From: G963662605 sp963662605
Lineage (GTDB): Bacteria; Bacteroidota; Ignavibacteria; Ignavibacteriales; Ignavibacteriaceae
Reading direction: 5' to 3'
DNA length: 64,000 bases
Assembly: GCA_963662605.1 (NCBI GenBank)
Contig: OY759785.1
Span: 2,232,001-2,296,000 of the forward strand
The notes beneath the pieces were generated by a model. It saw only the letters and a program-made list of their open reading frames with translations, was not told where the DNA came from and did not search any database. Below are positions 1-8,814 of the stretch, in pieces (position 1 is the first letter of the stretch; the number at the start of each line of letters is the position of its first letter). Made by a program: the position numbers and the translations under genes.

Positions 1-1174
1 TGTTGTACTTCGGATCGTAAACTGTTCCGGAAAAAACAGGAAGTTTTAAGGTCTGCATTTTAGCTTCAAACTGTTCTATACCATAAACCTGCTCAAGATA
101 TATAGCCTCACAATACGTGGCGAAGCCCTCATTCAACCAAATATCTTTCCATGACCGGGGAGAGACACAATCGCCAAACCAATGATGTGACAGCTCATGA
201 ACATAAATTTCTTCGTATCTGCCTTTGCCTTTAACGAAGCTGGTGCCGATACCCGTAATAGTCTGATGTTCCATTGCGCCGCCTTGCCAGAGAAACTCCG
301 CTACACCATACTTTTCTTTAATGTATGGATATTCGCCGAAAAGTTTTGCGAAAACGCTAATCATTTTCGCATGACCCATGAAGTCCTTTTTAGCGTATTC
401 CAAATGCTTCGGAATAGCGTAATAATCTATCTGCATCGTGTCCTTTGCTGCACTTACATAATTTTCGGAAAAATGCGAGTACTTTGAGGAATACAGACAG
501 ATTAAATAGGGCGCTATGGGATAAAATGTTTTATAGTGAAACGTTCGTAAAGAATCATGAGTAACCGAATCCATTAACTTACCGTTGGAAATGGAAGTAT
601 AAACAGAGTCGGAAGTTATGTACATATCCATAAGCGCTTTATCGTCCGGACGATCATTACATGGGAACCAGGTTGAGGCAAAATAAGGTTCGCTCAGAGT
701 AGAAACCATAAGATTATCATTAACTTCGCCGAACACAAAAGAAGAAAACCCAAGATTCTTTGGACTTCCATGATAGATAATTCGGATTACAAAGGTATCC
801 GATGAAGTAGATAGCCTGTTGTTTGGTAAGCTTAGATTGCGTTCGGAGCGGGTATAGGTACTTATTTTGCTGTTAACGAGTACTGAGTCTATTAGCAAAT
901 TTTCGTAGAAATTTAAAAATAACGAATCGGCACTATGAAGTACTTTCGCTGTAATCGTTACATCACCCGAAATCTGTTTTACTTCCGGATGTAACGCAAT
1001 TTTGATAAGGTAATGCAGCACATCAATATCGTACTGGGCAGGAAGAACATAGGAACTGTCTTTATCAACATCAGGATCAAGAACTGTTGAATTGCCCCCC
1101 GGTGTCTTCAAGACGGCGAGTGAAAAGGAACTAAAGCCCCCGAACATTATCAGCAAAAAGAATAGTCGTTTAAT
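1..1174 (-). CDS. M1 family zinc aminopeptidase, secreted, 3' end cut by the window
   Basis: Zinc-dependent peptidase of the gluzincin M1 family, probably exported and trimming peptides from their N-terminus. The minus-strand translation holds the exopeptidase motif GAMEH (near 285-265), the zinc site HELSHHW (about 203-183) and the downstream zinc glutamate in WLNEGFATYCE (about 145-110), all in family order. The C-terminal part lies outside the window. The N-terminus is a signal peptide reading KRLFFLLIMFGGFSSFSLA. The only start giving this intact peptide with its positive charges is ATT at 1174-1172, 7 nt after an AAGGA Shine-Dalgarno. An in-frame TGA lies six codons upstream of the ATT. 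ATG at 1147 or TTG at 1156 would leave a signal peptide too short and uncharged. Family assignment is firm; start codon uncertain. Confidence 0.9.
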   Translation of the reverse strand, partial: MKRLFFLLIMFGGFSSFSLAVLKTPGGNSTVLDPDVDKDSSYVLPAQYDIDVLHYLIKIALHPEVKQISGDVTITAKVLHSADSLFLNFYENLLIDSVLVNSKISTYTRSERNLSLPNNRLSTSSDTFVIRIIYHGSPKNLGFSSFVFGEVNDNLMVSTLSEPYFASTWFPCNDRPDDKALMDMYITSDSVYTSISNGKLMDSVTHDSLRTFHYKTFYPIAPYLICLYSSKYSHFSENYVSAAKDTMQIDYYAIPKHLEYAKKDFMGHAKMISVFAKLFGEYPYIKEKYGVAEFLWQGGAMEHQTITGIGTSFVKGKGRYEEIYVHELSHHWFGDCVSPRSWKDIWLNEGFATYCEAIYLEQVYGIEQFEAKMQTLKLPVFSGTVYDPKYN

Positions 1175-1340
1175 CTTAAAATCCTTAAAAAATCAAAAAT
1201 ATATCTACAATTTACAAAAGATAAGAAAATTATTAATTCCCAACGCGTGATGAATAGGGGAATTAAATTTCATTTTGAACTACAATGAATAATAATTATA
1301 TTAATCAGATAAAATAATCCGATTATAAACACAGGTTTTT

Positions 1341-2180
1341 ATGATACGTGAAGTAATAACAATTGATGAAAATTTATGCGATGGCTGCAACAAGTGTGTA
1401 CAGGCATGTGCCGAGGGTGCATTGCAGCTTATAGACGGCAAAGCCCGGCTAATAAATGAAATTTTTTGTGACGGTCTCGGCGCCTGTATTGGTGAGTGCC
1501 CACAGAATGCCATTATGGTAGAGAAAAAGGAAGCTGAGCCGTATAATGAGGCTCTTGTCATTGAGCGAATGATAGAAATGGGAGAGAATACCGTAACGGC
1601 ACATCTTGTGCACTTATATGAACACGGACAAATGAATTATTTGAACCAGGCATTAGATGTTCTAAAGCATAGAAACATTCAGATAAACTTTTCGGAAATT
1701 CGTAAATCCGCACACAAAGAAACAGCTCCATTACTTTCTGATACGGTGGAGGAAGAAAAACCAACTACGGTAAGGAACAATATCAGGCTGCAGCAATGGC
1801 CGATACAGATGCATCTGCTTTCACCGTTTGCTGCGCAGGTACAAAATAACGATCTGCTATTGACTGCTGATTGCGTCCCGTTGGCATATCCGAATTTCCA
1901 TGCTGATTTTCTTCACAAAAAAGCTTTGGCAATTGCCTGTCCAAAATTGGACTCGAACAAAGAAGCCTACTTGAATAAGCTGGAAACAATGATCCGGGAA
2001 TCGGGATTGAAGAGCATAACGGTACTTATCATGCAGGTTCCGTGCTGTTCCGGACTGGTGCAGTTGGCAAAAAGGGCGATTGATAACTCCGGAAAGAATA
2101 TTCCACTATATGCTAAAGTCATCAGCATTGACGGCGAGGTTATTGATGAGTTTTCAAGTCTGGCTATCGAAAGATTATAA
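1341..2180 (+). CDS. 4Fe-4S ferredoxin-type protein of unknown role
   Basis: A 279-residue cytoplasmic iron-sulfur protein. Residues about 5-60 form a bacterial ferredoxin pair: CDGCNKCVQAC is a complete first cluster motif and CDGLGACIGECP a second, slightly longer spaced one. The remaining two thirds has no fold I can name; it carries conserved-looking cysteines in IACPKLD (about residue 195) and VPCCSG (about residue 232), which could bind another cofactor. Similar proteins in anaerobes are annotated only as 4Fe-4S binding proteins, so an electron-transfer role is inferred from the clusters alone. It stands upstream of yajQ with a 54-nt gap and diverges from the M1 peptidase. Confidence 0.8.
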   Translation: MIREVITIDENLCDGCNKCVQACAEGALQLIDGKARLINEIFCDGLGACIGECPQNAIMVEKKEAEPYNEALVIERMIEMGENTVTAHLVHLYEHGQMNYLNQALDVLKHRNIQINFSEIRKSAHKETAPLLSDTVEEEKPTTVRNNIRLQQWPIQMHLLSPFAAQVQNNDLLLTADCVPLAYPNFHADFLHKKALAIACPKLDSNKEAYLNKLETMIRESGLKSITVLIMQVPCCSGLVQLAKRAIDNSGKNIPLYAKVISIDGEVIDEFSSLAIERL

Positions 2181-2234
2181 GAATTTTCTCTCATTGGCTT
2201 TTTTCGTATTTTTGAGAAAATAATTGGAGAAAAT

Positions 2235-2732
2235 ATGGCATCAAATCATTCATTTGATATAGTTTCTGAAATTGATTTTCAGGAAGTAGACAACGCTGTT
2301 AATCAGGCAGTAAAAGAAATAAGCCAGCGTTATGATTTAAAAGATTCGGCTACTACGGTTGACCTGAATAAAAAAGACAAGCTGCTGACCATCCATACAA
2401 AGGATGATTACTCAAGAAAACAGAGCATTGATATTTTGCAGACCAAATTTATCAAGCGCGGCATCTCAATTAAAGCGCTGCAATATAAAGAGCCGGAAAC
2501 GGCAAGCGGCGGATCACTGAAGCAGGTGATTGAACTTGCAAGTGGCATCTCAAAGGATAATGCGAAGATTATCACGAAGATGATTAAAGATTCAAAGCTT
2601 AAGGTTAATGCACAGATTCAGGATGAACAAATCCGCTGTCAGGCACCAAAGATAGATGATTTGCAGGCAGTTCAGAAAATGGTGAAAGAGGCCGAACTGA
2701 GTTTTCCGGTACAGTTTACAAATTACAAATAA
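2235..2732 (+). CDS. yajQ: YajQ family nucleotide-binding protein
   Basis: A 165-residue protein matching the full length of the YajQ family (DUF520), small cytoplasmic proteins with two ferredoxin-like folds that bind nucleic acid or, in some species, cyclic di-GMP. Diagnostic stretches are the N-terminal SFDIVSEIDFQEVDNAVNQA, the YDLKDS motif and the central ASGGSLKQVIELASGI. The start ATG follows a GGAGA Shine-Dalgarno at good spacing. A convergent terminator at 2740-2767 follows. Which ligand it binds in this organism cannot be read from the sequence. Confidence 0.95.
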   Translation: MASNHSFDIVSEIDFQEVDNAVNQAVKEISQRYDLKDSATTVDLNKKDKLLTIHTKDDYSRKQSIDILQTKFIKRGISIKALQYKEPETASGGSLKQVIELASGISKDNAKIITKMIKDSKLKVNAQIQDEQIRCQAPKIDDLQAVQKMVKEAELSFPVQFTNYK

Positions 2733-2739
2733 CAAACAA

Positions 2740-2767
2740 AAAGAGGTTGAATTGTTCAACCTCTTTT
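2740..2767. terminator. Bidirectional terminator between yajQ and ppk2
   Basis: A perfect 12-bp stem (AAAGAGGTTGAA / TTCAACCTCTTT) with a TTG loop and T-runs on both strands, between two convergent genes. Confidence 0.9.
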
Positions 2768-2789
2768 CGTTTTAAATGCCGCCTTACAT

Positions 2790-3656
2790 TTATTGTTCTT
2801 TTTCTAATTGCTCTTTATAGAGCTGAAGATTCTTCAACTTTTCTTCATTCATCTGAGGGTATACCGGATTCATTTTCTCAAGTGTTTTTGTTATGACCTC
2901 GGAAATAAGTGTCCGGCCGAACCATTTTTTATCAGAGGGAATAACATACCATGGAGCGAACTTCGTGCTTGTTTCGGATAGAGCTTCCGCGTAGACCTTC
3001 TGATATTCATCCCAATGTTCGCGTTCCTTTAGATCTGATGAGGAGAACTTCCAATTTTTTGAAGGATCCTCAATTCGTTTCATGAAGCGTTTTTTCTGCT
3101 CGTCCTTTGAGATGTGCAGGAAAAACTTAACCGTCCAAACGCCATTCTCATACAAGTAACGCTCATAATCTCTAAATTGACGGTACCGGTCTTTCCAAAT
3201 GTTTTTGCTGTTCATCACGTAATCGGGAAGCTTTTCCGGCTGTAAATAATTATGCACGCGGACTACAAGAATTTCTTCATAATGCGAACGGTTGAATATG
3301 CCTATTCTTCCTCGTTCGGGGAGTGACTTGTTGATCCTCCAGAGAAAGTCATGATCGAGCTCTTCGGCTGATGGCTGTTTGAAGCTGTATACCTGAGTGC
3401 CTTGCGGGTTAAGTCCGGACATGACATTCTTAATCGCCCCGTCTTTTCCTGCGGCATCCATTGCCTGAAAGATCAGCAGCAGCGCAAATTTATCGTGGGC
3501 GTATAATTTATCCTGAAGGGCAGCCATTTGCTTGATATTCTTTTCGAGCAGATTCTCGGCATCTTCGCGTGATTTGAACTTTCCATTCGAGTCGGTAGGG
3601 TAGTCGGAAAGAGAAAGATTCTTCTTGAAAGGGACTCTGTACTTTGAAATATCCAT
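2790..3656 (-). CDS. ppk2: PPK2 family polyphosphate kinase / polyphosphate:nucleotide phosphotransferase
   Basis: Transfers phosphate between polyphosphate and nucleotides. The 288-residue protein has the PPK2 Walker A motif in FQAMDAAGKDGAIKNV (about residues 62-77), the lid-associated NRSHYEE (about residue 124) and the downstream DRYRQFRDYERYL region. Length and the single domain suggest a one-domain PPK2; whether AMP, ADP or another nucleotide is preferred cannot be decided by eye. The start was moved to the ATG at 3656, because a GGAGG Shine-Dalgarno lies 5 nt upstream of it and the residues before it (MPLTMEVT) are not family-like. Convergent with yajQ, divergent from the lpxC operon. 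Confidence 0.92.
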   Translation of the reverse strand: MDISKYRVPFKKNLSLSDYPTDSNGKFKSREDAENLLEKNIKQMAALQDKLYAHDKFALLLIFQAMDAAGKDGAIKNVMSGLNPQGTQVYSFKQPSAEELDHDFLWRINKSLPERGRIGIFNRSHYEEILVVRVHNYLQPEKLPDYVMNSKNIWKDRYRQFRDYERYLYENGVWTVKFFLHISKDEQKKRFMKRIEDPSKNWKFSSSDLKEREHWDEYQKVYAEALSETSTKFAPWYVIPSDKKWFGRTLISEVITKTLEKMNPVYPQMNEEKLKNLQLYKEQLEKEQ

Positions 3657-3812
3657 CGTAACCTCCATTGTTAGTGGCATAGAGGAAAATATATGTAATT
3701 AAGCAAAAGCCTGAGTCTGAGAGAAAATCGTAATTCTGTCATTAAAGTTATTCAATATTGTTTGTTTTTCGCTAAAAAGCAAGCATTTTCTCTCAATGAT
3801 TAGGCCTTCTTT

Positions 3813-3843
3813 TTTGTCAAAAGTTAATAGATTAGTATCTTTC
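3813..3843 (+). promoter_or_regulatory. Putative Bacteroidota-type promoter of the lpxC operon
   Basis: TTTG at 3813-3816 is followed after 19 nt by TATCTTTC at 3836-3843, seven of eight positions matching TAnnTTTG. Transcription would begin near 3849, ahead of the lpxC start. The call is by consensus only. Confidence 0.55.
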
Positions 3844-3894
3844 TAAGTTAAATAGTAACATTTATGTATTTTGATAAGAAAATATAGGTTTGGC

Positions 3895-5289
3895 ATGCTT
3901 GAACTGCAAAGAACGATAAAGAACCCGGTATCCATGTCCGGTGTGGGGCTTCATACCGGTACAAGTTGTACCATGACATTTAAACCGGCTGCTGAAAACT
4001 ATGGAATCAGATTTGTACGCACCGATTTAGGCGGCAATCCGGAGATACCGGCATTAGCCGATTATGTTATAGATGTATCCAGAGGAACGACATTAGCGGT
4101 AGGTGAAGCCAAGGTATATACGGTAGAACACGTTCTGGCTGCAATTGTAGGATTGCAGATTGATAATATTATCGTTGAACTCGATGGTATCGAACCTCCA
4201 ATCGGCGACGGAAGCGCAATTCAATATGTTGAAGTATTAGAGAAAGCTGAATTCGTTCAGCAATCGGTGCCCAAAGATTACTTGATTATTGACGAGACTG
4301 TCGTTTTTCATGACGAAGAACGTCAGGTGGATATTGTCGGACTTCCTCTTGATGATTACCGAGTTACGGTTATGGTTGATTACCAGAATCCGGCTCTGGG
4401 AAGCCAGCACAGCGGCATGTTTGATCTGGGAAAAGAGTTTGTCACTGAATTTGCTCCTGCGCGGACTTTCTGCTTTTTAAGTGAAGTCGAACAGCTCTCA
4501 GAGCTCGGACTGATCAAGGGCGGTGATTTGGATTGTGCCGTGGTTATTGTAGATAAACAGGCTGAACAACCGGAATTAGATAAACTTTCCAAGAAACTCG
4601 GTTTAGAAAAAGGTGTTATTCTCGGAAACAATGGTATCCTGAACAATAAAGAGCTGCGTTTTAGAAATGAACCTGCACGCCATAAATTGTTGGATATGCT
4701 TGGCGATCTTGCACTCATCGGCGTACCGATCAAAGCTCAAATTTTAGCCGCACGTCCCGGACATAAAGCAAACGTTGAGTTTGCAAAGTTGGTCCGGAAG
4801 ATGTATCAGCAGAAAAAATTAGTTAAGAAATATCAATTAGTAAAAAAAGAAGGCGTTGTATTTGATACAAACGCTATCCATAGAATACTGCCTCACCGTT
4901 ATCCATTCCTTCTTGTTGATAAGATAACCCAGCTTGATCTTGATAAAAAAGTAATCGGTATTAAATCAGTCACTGTAAATGAACCCTTCTTCCAGGGACA
5001 TTTTCCAGGGAATCCGATAATGCCGGGTGTACTGATAATTGAGGCAATGGCTCAGACCGGTGGTGTATTGCTGTTGAATTCATTCTTAAATCCGGAAGAA
5101 AAATTAGTATTGTTTACTCAGATAAATAATGCCAAGTTTAGAAAACAGGTAACACCGGGCGATCAGCTGGTTATGGAAATAGAAATGGTGAATAAAAAAG
5201 GTAAGATTGTTAAGATGGCAGGCCGGGCATTTGTTAATGATGCATTAGTTGCTGAAGCAGACTTTATGGCTGCAATTGTTGACAGATAG
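3895..5289 (+). CDS. lpxC: LpxC-FabZ fusion: UDP-3-O-acyl-GlcNAc deacetylase / 3-hydroxyacyl-ACP dehydratase
   Basis: Bifunctional 464-residue enzyme joining the committed step of lipid A synthesis (LpxC) to the fatty acid dehydratase FabZ, a fusion typical of Bacteroidota and Chlorobi. The LpxC half (about 1-300) shows SGVGLHTG, the zinc histidine in YTVEHVLAA, the IGDGSA turn and the second zinc cluster RHKLLDMLGDL. The FabZ half begins near residue 320 with IHRILPHRYPFLLVD and has the catalytic GHFPGNPIMPG and EAMAQTGG. The frame is open from a TTG at 3871, but the ATG at 3895 begins the family-like MLELQRTIKN, so I chose it. First gene of an envelope operon ending with tamB. Confidence 0.95.
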   Translation: MLELQRTIKNPVSMSGVGLHTGTSCTMTFKPAAENYGIRFVRTDLGGNPEIPALADYVIDVSRGTTLAVGEAKVYTVEHVLAAIVGLQIDNIIVELDGIEPPIGDGSAIQYVEVLEKAEFVQQSVPKDYLIIDETVVFHDEERQVDIVGLPLDDYRVTVMVDYQNPALGSQHSGMFDLGKEFVTEFAPARTFCFLSEVEQLSELGLIKGGDLDCAVVIVDKQAEQPELDKLSKKLGLEKGVILGNNGILNNKELRFRNEPARHKLLDMLGDLALIGVPIKAQILAARPGHKANVEFAKLVRKMYQQKKLVKKYQLVKKEGVVFDTNAIHRILPHRYPFLLVDKITQLDLDKKVIGIKSVTVNEPFFQGHFPGNPIMPGVLIIEAMAQTGGVLLLNSFLNPEEKLVLFTQINNAKFRKQVTPGDQLVMEIEMVNKKGKIVKMAGRAFVNDALVAEADFMAAIVDR

Positions 5290-5318
5290 AAATCTTAAAA
5301 CAAAATTGAAAGTATAAT

Positions 5319-6092
5319 ATGACTAATCAACATCCGACCGCAATCGTTAGCCCCAAAGCCAAGTTAGGAGAAAACGTGACTTTGGCTCCATTCAGTGTTG
5401 TATACGATAACGTTGAGATAGGTGATAATTCCTATATAGGGCCGCATGCCGTTATTTATGACGGGGCAAGAATCGGAAACAAGGTTACTATATATCAGAA
5501 TGCTTCAGTATCGCACGTACCACAGGATTTGAAGTTTGCCAATGAGGAAACCTACCTGTATATCGGAGACAATACAACGATACATGAAAATGTAACACTT
5601 CACAGAGGAACTGTTGAGACCGGCAAATCCAGCATCGGTAAAAATGTACTAATGATGGCATACAGCCATGTTGCACATGATTGCCGAATCGGTGACAATT
5701 GCATTCTGGCCAACAGCGTCCAGATTGGAGGACACGTTCATATTGACGATTGGGCAATCTTAGGTGGTGCAGTTGCCGTGCATCAATTCACCCATATCGG
5801 TGGACACGTTATGGTTGGCGGCGGATACCGAGTTGTAAAGGATGTTCCCCCGTATATGCTTACAGCCGGAGAACCTCTCCGGTACGGCGGCGTTAATTTG
5901 GTCGGCCTCCGCAGGCGGGGATTCAGTAACGAACAAATTAATACTATCAAACGGGCATACTCAGTTATTTACAATCCGAAATATAATGTCTCACAAGCGC
6001 TTGCGATCCTTCAGGAACAGCAATTAGATGAAATTGTTCTTGGGATTATTGACTTTATAAAAACCGGGAAACGGGGAATCATAGGAAAGTGA
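5319..6092 (+). CDS. lpxA: Acyl-[ACP]-UDP-N-acetylglucosamine O-acyltransferase
   Basis: First acyltransferase of lipid A synthesis, cytoplasmic and trimeric. The 257-residue protein is a left-handed beta helix built of hexapeptide repeats over roughly residues 8-190, with the catalytic histidine in SHVAHDCRIGDN (about residue 121) and a helical C-terminal third. Length is the usual one for LpxA. It sits 29 nt after the lpxC-fabZ fusion and its last four bases overlap the start of the next gene, so the genes are co-transcribed and probably translationally coupled. Confidence 0.96.
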   Translation: MTNQHPTAIVSPKAKLGENVTLAPFSVVYDNVEIGDNSYIGPHAVIYDGARIGNKVTIYQNASVSHVPQDLKFANEETYLYIGDNTTIHENVTLHRGTVETGKSSIGKNVLMMAYSHVAHDCRIGDNCILANSVQIGGHVHIDDWAILGGAVAVHQFTHIGGHVMVGGGYRVVKDVPPYMLTAGEPLRYGGVNLVGLRRRGFSNEQINTIKRAYSVIYNPKYNVSQALAILQEQQLDEIVLGIIDFIKTGKRGIIGK

Positions 6093-6850
6093 AGTGGTCG
6101 GTCGTAAATACCGGCGAACATACCGGCGCTTATAATATGGATTATGACCTGTACCTTGCAGAAAATATTCGTGTGGGCGAAGCGTCTTTACGATTATACA
6201 CATGGAAACCGTACTGCATTTCTCTTGGTGCGAATCAGAGTGAAAATGTAGTGGATTTGGAAAAGTGTGCTGAGGATAACATAAATATTGTTAAGCGTCC
6301 GACAGGCGGTCGTGCAATTTTGCATGCGGAAGAATTAACGTATTCAGTAGTGATGCACTGTTCACCGGATAATTCACCGAAGAAGATTTATAAGGACGTG
6401 AATGACGCACTTCTGGTTGCGCTTGGACTATATGACATGAAGTTGACGACTGCCGAACTTGAACATTTGCAGACAGATTATGCTGCTGTGTACCGGGCAG
6501 GTAAGGGTGTTGCTTGTTTTGCCGAAACAGCTAAGAATGAATTGAAATATGAGCACAAGAAACTTATCGGCAGTGCGCAGAGAAAAATGGGTAATGTAGT
6601 ATTGCAGCATGGCTCAATATTATGCGGAACATTTCATAGGAGACTTCCGGATTACTTGAATATAAGTAGTGAAGAAAAAAATGAAATGCTCAACGAATTA
6701 CAAGATAAAACGACCGAAATAGAAACCATACTTAATGCGGCTGTGGACTACAGCCGGTTAGAAGCTGCGATAGTTTCAGGTTTTGAAAATTACTTCGGTA
6801 ATAAATTCATCAGGTTAGTTCCTGATGAATTACATTCAATAGTAAATTAA
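6089..6850 (+). CDS. LipM/LplA-type octanoyl or lipoyl transferase
   Basis: A 253-residue member of the biotin/lipoate protein ligase fold family, which attaches octanoyl or lipoyl groups to the lysine of lipoyl domains. Seen: the RPTGGRAILH loop (about residue 72), the lysine in KKLIGSAQRKMGNVVLQHGS (about residue 152), and a cysteine in GVACFAET. In LipM octanoyltransferases a cysteine at this place (CF[DE]) is the catalytic thiol, so I favour octanoyltransferase over ATP-dependent ligase, but not firmly. The start overlaps the lpxA stop by 4 nt. Its place within a lipid A operon is a positional association only. Confidence 0.85.
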   Translation: MKWSVVNTGEHTGAYNMDYDLYLAENIRVGEASLRLYTWKPYCISLGANQSENVVDLEKCAEDNINIVKRPTGGRAILHAEELTYSVVMHCSPDNSPKKIYKDVNDALLVALGLYDMKLTTAELEHLQTDYAAVYRAGKGVACFAETAKNELKYEHKKLIGSAQRKMGNVVLQHGSILCGTFHRRLPDYLNISSEEKNEMLNELQDKTTEIETILNAAVDYSRLEAAIVSGFENYFGNKFIRLVPDELHSIVN

Positions 6851-6853
6851 TGG

Positions 6854-7678
6854 ATGATCACAATGAGTGTACAAGGACAGTTTAGAAGAATAACAACAAA
6901 ATCAATTATGTTGATGAAGCAGAAAGGTGTTAAAATTTCTGCGTTAACGGCATATGATTTCATAACAGCAAAGCTTTTGGATCAGGCAGGCGTTGACTTG
7001 ATTCTTGTCGGCGATTCACTCGCCAACGTTTTTCAGGGCGCTGAGACTACCTTGCCCGTTACGATGGATGAAATGATTTATCACACCAAAGCCGTTACTC
7101 GCGGTGTTCAGCGCGCCATGATTATCACCGATATGCCTTTCATGTCATATCAGTTGAGTGTTGATGAAGCATTCCGGAATGCCGGCAGAATTATGAAAGA
7201 AACTTCGTCCGGCGGAGTGAAAATTGAAGGCGGCGAAAGGGTCGCTGAATCGGTAAGAAAAATTACACAGGCCGGTATCCCCGTTATGGGGCATTTGGGA
7301 CTCACACCGCAAAGCATTCATCTTTTTGGAAGCTATAAGGAAAGAGGGACAAATCAGGAAGAGGCGGATGAAATTATCAGGGATGCCAAGATTCTTGAAG
7401 AAGCCGGTGCTTTTAGTATTGTAATTGAAAAAATTCCGGCTGATCTTGCAAAGAAAGTAACAGAGAGCATCAGCATTCCGACTATCGGTATAGGTGCCGG
7501 TATGTACTGCGATGGTCAGATATTGGTCTCTAATGATATGCTGGGATTAACGCAGGATTTTCATCCCCGCTTTGTCCGGAATTATGCGAATCTTGCTGAG
7601 GAAATAATCCAGGCGGTTTCAGCGTATACAAAAGATGTGAAGGGAAAGAGTTTTCCTTCGGAAAAAGAAAGTTATTAA
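6854..7678 (+). CDS. panB: 3-methyl-2-oxobutanoate hydroxymethyltransferase
   Basis: Makes ketopantoate from 2-oxoisovalerate and methylenetetrahydrofolate, the first step of pantothenate synthesis. The 274-residue protein carries the family hallmarks: the magnesium-binding LVGDSLANV (about residue 52), GAETTLPVTMDEM, VKIEGG (about residue 121) with the substrate lysine, GHLGLTPQSIH, and IVIEKIP with the general-base glutamate. The TIGIGAG signature is also present. Two starts are possible, ATG at 6854 or 6863; neither has a strong Shine-Dalgarno. It lies 3 nt after the LipM-like gene. Its substrate is the valine precursor made by the ilv operon elsewhere in this window. Confidence 0.96.
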   Translation: MITMSVQGQFRRITTKSIMLMKQKGVKISALTAYDFITAKLLDQAGVDLILVGDSLANVFQGAETTLPVTMDEMIYHTKAVTRGVQRAMIITDMPFMSYQLSVDEAFRNAGRIMKETSSGGVKIEGGERVAESVRKITQAGIPVMGHLGLTPQSIHLFGSYKERGTNQEEADEIIRDAKILEEAGAFSIVIEKIPADLAKKVTESISIPTIGIGAGMYCDGQILVSNDMLGLTQDFHPRFVRNYANLAEEIIQAVSAYTKDVKGKSFPSEKESY

Positions 7679-7695
7679 AAGGTTTGAAATTAACA

Positions 7696-8790
7696 ATGTC
7701 CACACGATTGCACATAGTACTCGCTTTTTGTTTATTGAGCGTGTTGACAGCTGCACAATCAAAATATTATGAAGCGTATTATCCCAATGCGAATATAACT
7801 TCTATCATTGGTGATAACTCAACGATTTGGTTTTCTACATACGGACAGGGCATTATGCAGTACGATATTGCTAAAAAAGCATGGACTGTATACTCTTCCC
7901 AGGCCGGGAACGCGGAAAACGATTTCTATTACTGTCTTGCAGTATCCAAAGACTATATCTGGGGCGGCAGTAGTGACGGTCTTTATACTTATGACCGGAA
8001 ACGGAATACCTGGAAAAAACGGAAGTTTGCTTTGGGTGGTGAATACGGAAACTGGATCCGCTCATTGTACTATGATGAAAGTACGGGATACCTATGGATC
8101 GGACGCTTTAAGAATTTAACACGGCTTGATGTTGCCCGTCAAAAATATGACGATTTTGATTTGACGATCAACAATGATGACCGTACGAATAATTTTAAAT
8201 TCATTAAACCTGAAGGCGATAACTATATTTGGTTTTCAACCGAAGGTGGAATTTATAAATATGATAAAGCTATAGATGTGAGCGATAAGGCATCATTGGA
8301 ATTCTTTTCGAGTAAAGAAAACGGATTTCGGGGAGAAGGTGATTACGTCTCGGTTTCATCCATTCTTTCGGAAAAAGATTATCTATGGTTCGGCTGCGAT
8401 GAATTTGTAACGAATGAAAAGCCGCAATTCAATGTAGGCGGATTGTACAGATTCAATCGAAAGGCAACATGGACTCGTATTGACAAACGGTCCGGACTTC
8501 CGGCAAACGGCGTAAAGGCGATTATCAAGACCGGAAATAAAATTTGGCTGGCAATGTACCAATTCGATAAGGAGTCGAAGAACGAAATTGGTAAAGGGTT
8601 AATTATATATGATAAGAGAACCGGAAAAGTTACTCCTGTCAATCTTGACGAAATTAAAATCAATTCATTGAATATTACTGCACTTTATTATAACGGTCTG
8701 GATATTTGGATTGGTACGGATAAAGGGTTGTGGAGACTTGAATTCCATAATTCATTTGCAGAGTTTACAAAGAAGAAATCTAAAAAGTAG
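7696..8790 (+). CDS. Exported seven-bladed beta-propeller protein
   Basis: No enzyme family recognised. The 364-residue protein starts with a signal peptide (STRLHIVLAFCLLSVLTAAQS) and then consists of seven repeats of a propeller blade ending in a [IL]W.G/S...GL..YD pattern: IWFSTYGQGIMQYD, IWGGSSDGLYTYD, LWIGRFKNLTRLD, IWFSTEGGIYKYD, LWFG...GGLYRFN, IWLA...KGLIIYD and IWIGTDKGLWRLE. Such blades occur in the periplasmic sensor part of hybrid two-component systems, but here no transmembrane or kinase part follows. It is embedded between panB and the heptose genes, so an envelope role is inferred from position. A TTG at 7684 is an alternative start. Confidence 0.8.
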   Translation: MSTRLHIVLAFCLLSVLTAAQSKYYEAYYPNANITSIIGDNSTIWFSTYGQGIMQYDIAKKAWTVYSSQAGNAENDFYYCLAVSKDYIWGGSSDGLYTYDRKRNTWKKRKFALGGEYGNWIRSLYYDESTGYLWIGRFKNLTRLDVARQKYDDFDLTINNDDRTNNFKFIKPEGDNYIWFSTEGGIYKYDKAIDVSDKASLEFFSSKENGFRGEGDYVSVSSILSEKDYLWFGCDEFVTNEKPQFNVGGLYRFNRKATWTRIDKRSGLPANGVKAIIKTGNKIWLAMYQFDKESKNEIGKGLIIYDKRTGKVTPVNLDEIKINSLNITALYYNGLDIWIGTDKGLWRLEFHNSFAEFTKKKSKK

Positions 8791-8814
8791 AGCTAAATCC
8801 TTTAAGGAATAACC

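Noticed and set aside
197..487. 96-codon plus-strand frame
   Set aside because: Antisense to the M1 peptidase catalytic region, whose zinc motifs are on the minus strand.
3895..5289. LpxC-FabZ fusion as a novel arrangement
   Set aside because: This fusion is well established in Bacteroidota and Chlorobi and is used here only as a lineage marker.
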